From NCBI GenBank assembly GCA_902477615.1, contig CABSHY010000064.1:1-7233 (forward strand): a stretch of 7,233 bases of DNA, written 5' to 3'. This document shows, one piece after another, positions 5,166 through 7,233 of the stretch. This stretch comes from an uncultured Sutterella sp. Lineage in GTDB: Bacteria > Pseudomonadota > Gammaproteobacteria > Burkholderiales > Burkholderiaceae_F. The position numbers were made by a program, and so were the translations under genes. Within the stretch, counting starts at the first letter, position 1. Every line of letters begins with the position of its first letter. Below the pieces are notes generated by a model. It ran no database searches. It was not told the origin of the DNA and was given only the letters and a program-made list of their open reading frames with translations.

Positions 5166-5181
5166 ATTTGAAATATCTCTC

Positions 5182-5922
5182 TTAATGGGCTTGATAGAGC
5201 TTTTGAACCGACTGTTCAAAGAATTCCATCATCGATGTTGCGTCCCCCGTTTCGTAAAACAGACCCAACCTTTCATGAAATACTTCTGAATCACGATTTA
5301 AGATAGTAATCGGCCAATAACCGTGTTGCATCAGACAACCGTTCATCATCAAAGAAGCTGTTCTCTTATTCGCATCAAAGAAGAATTGATTACGAGACAT
5401 GAAAAGAAACAACCCAATCGCACGTTCTCTCGGATCTTCAATTTCTGTCTCAAGATACGCAAAACCCTTCGAAGCAATAGCTTGTAATTTTTCTGCTTGT
5501 GGCGGACTGTATTCAACACCATCAATCGCAACGGTCATGTTACGAAGAACACCCCACTCCAATGCATCTTCTTTTCCTACAAATTGGTGCAGTGCACAAG
5601 CGGATTCCAAACTAATAGAAAACTCCCCCATCTCCAATTGACGAACAAGTTCTTTAGCTCCATCACCGTAATTTTTCACTTGCATCAAGTCAAAAATACT
5701 CACACCACTCACTGATTGCCCTTTTAAAATAGTTTGTGTTTGAGGCAAAGTCGTAGGATTTTTTTCTAAAGTACTCATGCAGTTCCAAGTAATTGATGCA
5801 AGATTCTTTTTAAAAATCATCGTGGCTTTTTTGGAATCAGCAATAAACGGAATATTGAAATCAAACGATCCCTTATTCCAATAAATCCCATTCAAAGCCT
5901 CTTTCATTTGTTGCATTGACAT
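5182..5922 (-). CDS. Fic-fold protein with a degenerate active-site motif
   Basis: The 246-residue product has the Fic fold but not the standard catalytic motif. Fic enzymes transfer AMP or another nucleotide moiety to proteins using HPFx(D/E)GNGRxxR. The equivalent here is QFFFDANKRTAS (residues 179-190): glutamine replaces the catalytic histidine, alanine and lysine replace the two glycines, while D183, N185 and R187 remain. The substrate flap is probably MTVAIDGVEYSPP (129-141), and LMMNGCL follows the motif as in other Fic proteins. I see no clear inhibitory (S/T)xxxE(G/N) helix. A subfamily with Q at this position exists as far as I recall, so this may be a conserved variant and not decay. 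I chose ATG 5922-5920, with GGGAAG four bases upstream; an in-frame TTG at 5934 lies upstream of that ribosome site. The gene is convergent with yjdM and has no antitoxin gene beside it. Confidence 0.82.
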   Translation of the reverse strand: MSMQQMKEALNGIYWNKGSFDFNIPFIADSKKATMIFKKNLASITWNCMSTLEKNPTTLPQTQTILKGQSVSGVSIFDLMQVKNYGDGAKELVRQLEMGEFSISLESACALHQFVGKEDALEWGVLRNMTVAIDGVEYSPPQAEKLQAIASKGFAYLETEIEDPRERAIGLFLFMSRNQFFFDANKRTASLMMNGCLMQHGYWPITILNRDSEVFHERLGLFYETGDATSMMEFFEQSVQKLYQAH

Positions 5923-5945
5923 AGTACTTCCCAAAACTAGACGAA

Positions 5946-5997
5946 CTTATAGTAGCGTGTTTTTCTATAGCTTGCACTAAAAATATGCATCAAGCTA
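5946..5997 (-). promoter_or_regulatory. Putative promoter and inverted-repeat operator of the Fic-like gene
   Basis: On the minus strand TATAAG (5951-5946) is a -10 candidate about 25 bases upstream of the start codon; the -35 is not convincing. TAGCTTG (5968-5974) and CAAGCTA (5991-5997) form a perfect 7-bp inverted repeat with a 16-base gap that overlaps the expected -35 region, where a repressor could block transcription. Confidence 0.4.
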
Positions 5998-6051
5998 AGG
6001 AGAAATATTTCTAGTAGTTTTTACCTATATTTGAGACTATCATAGTGGGCG

Positions 6052-6084
6052 TACAATCTACGTGTTTTTGCCTATATATTGGCA
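6052..6084 (+). promoter_or_regulatory. Putative pepT promoter region with near-palindrome
   Basis: TACAAT (6052-6057) is a possible -10 box; TTTGAG (6030-6035) lies 16 bp upstream as a weak -35. Just downstream, 6069-6084 is a 16-bp near-palindrome (TGCC, T, ATATAT, T, GGCA) in which only the T-T pair breaks symmetry. It could be an operator. I found no FNR-like TTGAT-N4-ATCAA site, although pepT is oxygen-regulated in enteric bacteria. Confidence 0.35.
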
Positions 6085-6131
6085 TTCATTAAACACCGTT
6101 TTCTAATCATTTTTATCCACAGGAGATAACG

Positions 6132-7233
6132 ATGGAACAACAGCCTACCGTGTTAAAGCGCTTCATGAACTACATCAAGTTTGACACGCAATCAAACTTA
6201 ACGAGCGAAGAAACACCGTCTACCGCCAAGCAACTCAAGCTTGCCGAATTCTTGGTTGAAGAACTCAAGGGTTTGGGTATTGAAAGCGCACACATGAGCA
6301 AAGAAGGTGTTGTTTACGCCACGATTGAAGCGACGCCCGGCTACGAAGCTTGCCCTGCCATCGGCTTTATCGCTCACATGGATACGTCTCCTGACGCTAG
6401 CGACAGCGCTGACAAGAAGCCGCAAATCATTAACTATCAAGGCGGTGACATTGTTCTTAACGCTGAACAAAATATTATTTTCTCTGCCAAGGAATTCCCC
6501 GAAATCGTGAAGTATGCCGGTCAAGACGTAGTTTTCACGGACGGTACGACCCTTTTGGGCGCAGATGACAAAGCCGGTATCGCTGAAATCGTTGAAATGG
6601 CCGCTTGGGTTATGACTCATCCGGAAGTTCCGCACGCCAAGCTCTGCTTAGGCTTTACGCCTGACGAAGAAGTGGCCCGTGGCACGGAAAACTTTGACAT
6701 TGAACACTTTGGCGCCCAATACGCTTACACCTTTGACGGCGATGAAGTGGGTGTTCTTGAAAGTGAAAACTTCAATGGCGGCACGGCTCACGTGACCATC
6801 CACGGCGTGGGTGTTCACCCAGGTTTGGCTAAGGGTAAGATGGTGAACTCCATCCGTTTGATGGCCAAATTCATCGATATGCTTCCCGCCGTTGTCTCTC
6901 CGGAATGCACGGAAGACCGTGAAGGCTTCATGCACCCCAACGCCATGAACGGTTCTTGCGTTAAGAGCTACGTGAAGATCATCGTTCGTGACCACGATCG
7001 TGTTCAATACGAATTAAAGAAGAAGTATCTCCATAAGACCGTTGAACGCTTCAACGAAATCTACGGTGAAGGTCGTGCTGAATTGCGCTATGTTGACTCC
7101 TACGAAAACATGCGTCAATACATCGAAAAGGCTCCGAAGGTTTTGGATATCGTGCGTGATGCTTATCGTGATTGCGGAATTGAGCCGATTGAAAAGCCGA
7201 TCCGCGGTGGTACGGACGGTGCTCGCCTTTCTG
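6132..7233 (+). CDS. pepT: Peptidase T (aminotripeptidase), C-terminus cut by window end
   Basis: PepT is a cytoplasmic M20-family zinc aminopeptidase that releases the N-terminal residue from tripeptides, a late step in peptide use. The 367 residues present show the dinuclear metal site: H82 and D84 in AHMDTS, D145 in GADDKAG, E179/E180 in TPDEE, and D202 in TFDGDE. HPGLAKGKMVNSI (229-241) in the dimerisation/lid domain and IRGGTDGARLS near the end are highly typical. The family is about 410 residues long, so roughly 40-45 residues, including the last metal-binding histidine, lie beyond the window. ATG 6132 has AGGAGA at 6121-6126, five bases upstream, a strong ribosome site. The reading frame is intact. 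Confidence 0.96.
   Translation, partial: MEQQPTVLKRFMNYIKFDTQSNLTSEETPSTAKQLKLAEFLVEELKGLGIESAHMSKEGVVYATIEATPGYEACPAIGFIAHMDTSPDASDSADKKPQIINYQGGDIVLNAEQNIIFSAKEFPEIVKYAGQDVVFTDGTTLLGADDKAGIAEIVEMAAWVMTHPEVPHAKLCLGFTPDEEVARGTENFDIEHFGAQYAYTFDGDEVGVLESENFNGGTAHVTIHGVGVHPGLAKGKMVNSIRLMAKFIDMLPAVVSPECTEDREGFMHPNAMNGSCVKSYVKIIVRDHDRVQYELKKKYLHKTVERFNEIYGEGRAELRYVDSYENMRQYIEKAPKVLDIVRDAYRDCGIEPIEKPIRGGTDGARLS

Overview
The window looks like low-to-moderate GC DNA (by eye, not counted) from a host-associated proteobacterium. The clues are a periplasmic isoaspartyl peptidase/L-asparaginase, a DinJ-YafQ toxin-antitoxin pair, a PhnA/YjdM zinc-ribbon protein and peptidase T, all closest to proteobacterial families. 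A gut anaerobe such as a Sutterellaceae or Succinivibrionaceae member would fit, but this is a low-confidence inference and no rRNA is present to confirm it.

Left part (1-2829). The edge holds a nested inverted repeat that overlaps the start of a possible minus-strand gene running out of the window. An asparaginase-family gene (360-1389) follows. It is split by a frame change at about 816-836, probably a small internal deletion next to three copies of GCTCAAG. Eleven bases after its stop codon begins the antisense 3' remnant of a group II intron (1400-1974): domains V and VI plus the C-terminal part of its reverse transcriptase/maturase, which also has an internal TGA. Next is an apparently intact type II toxin-antitoxin operon of the DinJ-YafQ type with a palindromic operator. 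At 2807-2829 lies an exact 3' end of a tRNA-Ser gene (T-loop to CCA) with no matching 5' part, followed by a strong terminator. This is the expected look of the distal attachment site (attR-like) of an element integrated into a tRNA-Ser gene. I therefore infer that the decayed left part is the end of an integrated island and that its intact tRNA-Ser and integrase lie further left.

Right part (2830-7233). Paired 12-bp-spaced repeats occur on both sides of the attachment site. Then comes a minus-strand AAA+ ATPase with a C-terminal DUF234-type PD-(D/E)xK nuclease-like domain, whose predicted promoter is bracketed by two perfect palindromes. The 425-bp gap between it and phnA holds four tandem 23-bp repeats that also read as two 46-bp repeats; nothing annotated explains them. 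phnA (yjdM) ends in a strong hairpin terminator and faces a convergent Fic-fold protein whose catalytic histidine position is glutamine. The window ends inside pepT.

The genes do not form one pathway. The coherent pieces are peptide and amino-acid turnover (asparaginase remnant, PepT) and accessory or mobile DNA (intron remnant, toxin-antitoxin, att site, ATPase-nuclease, degenerate Fic). The most unexplained items are the 23-bp repeat array, the two ATPase palindromes and the paired 12-bp repeats around the att site.
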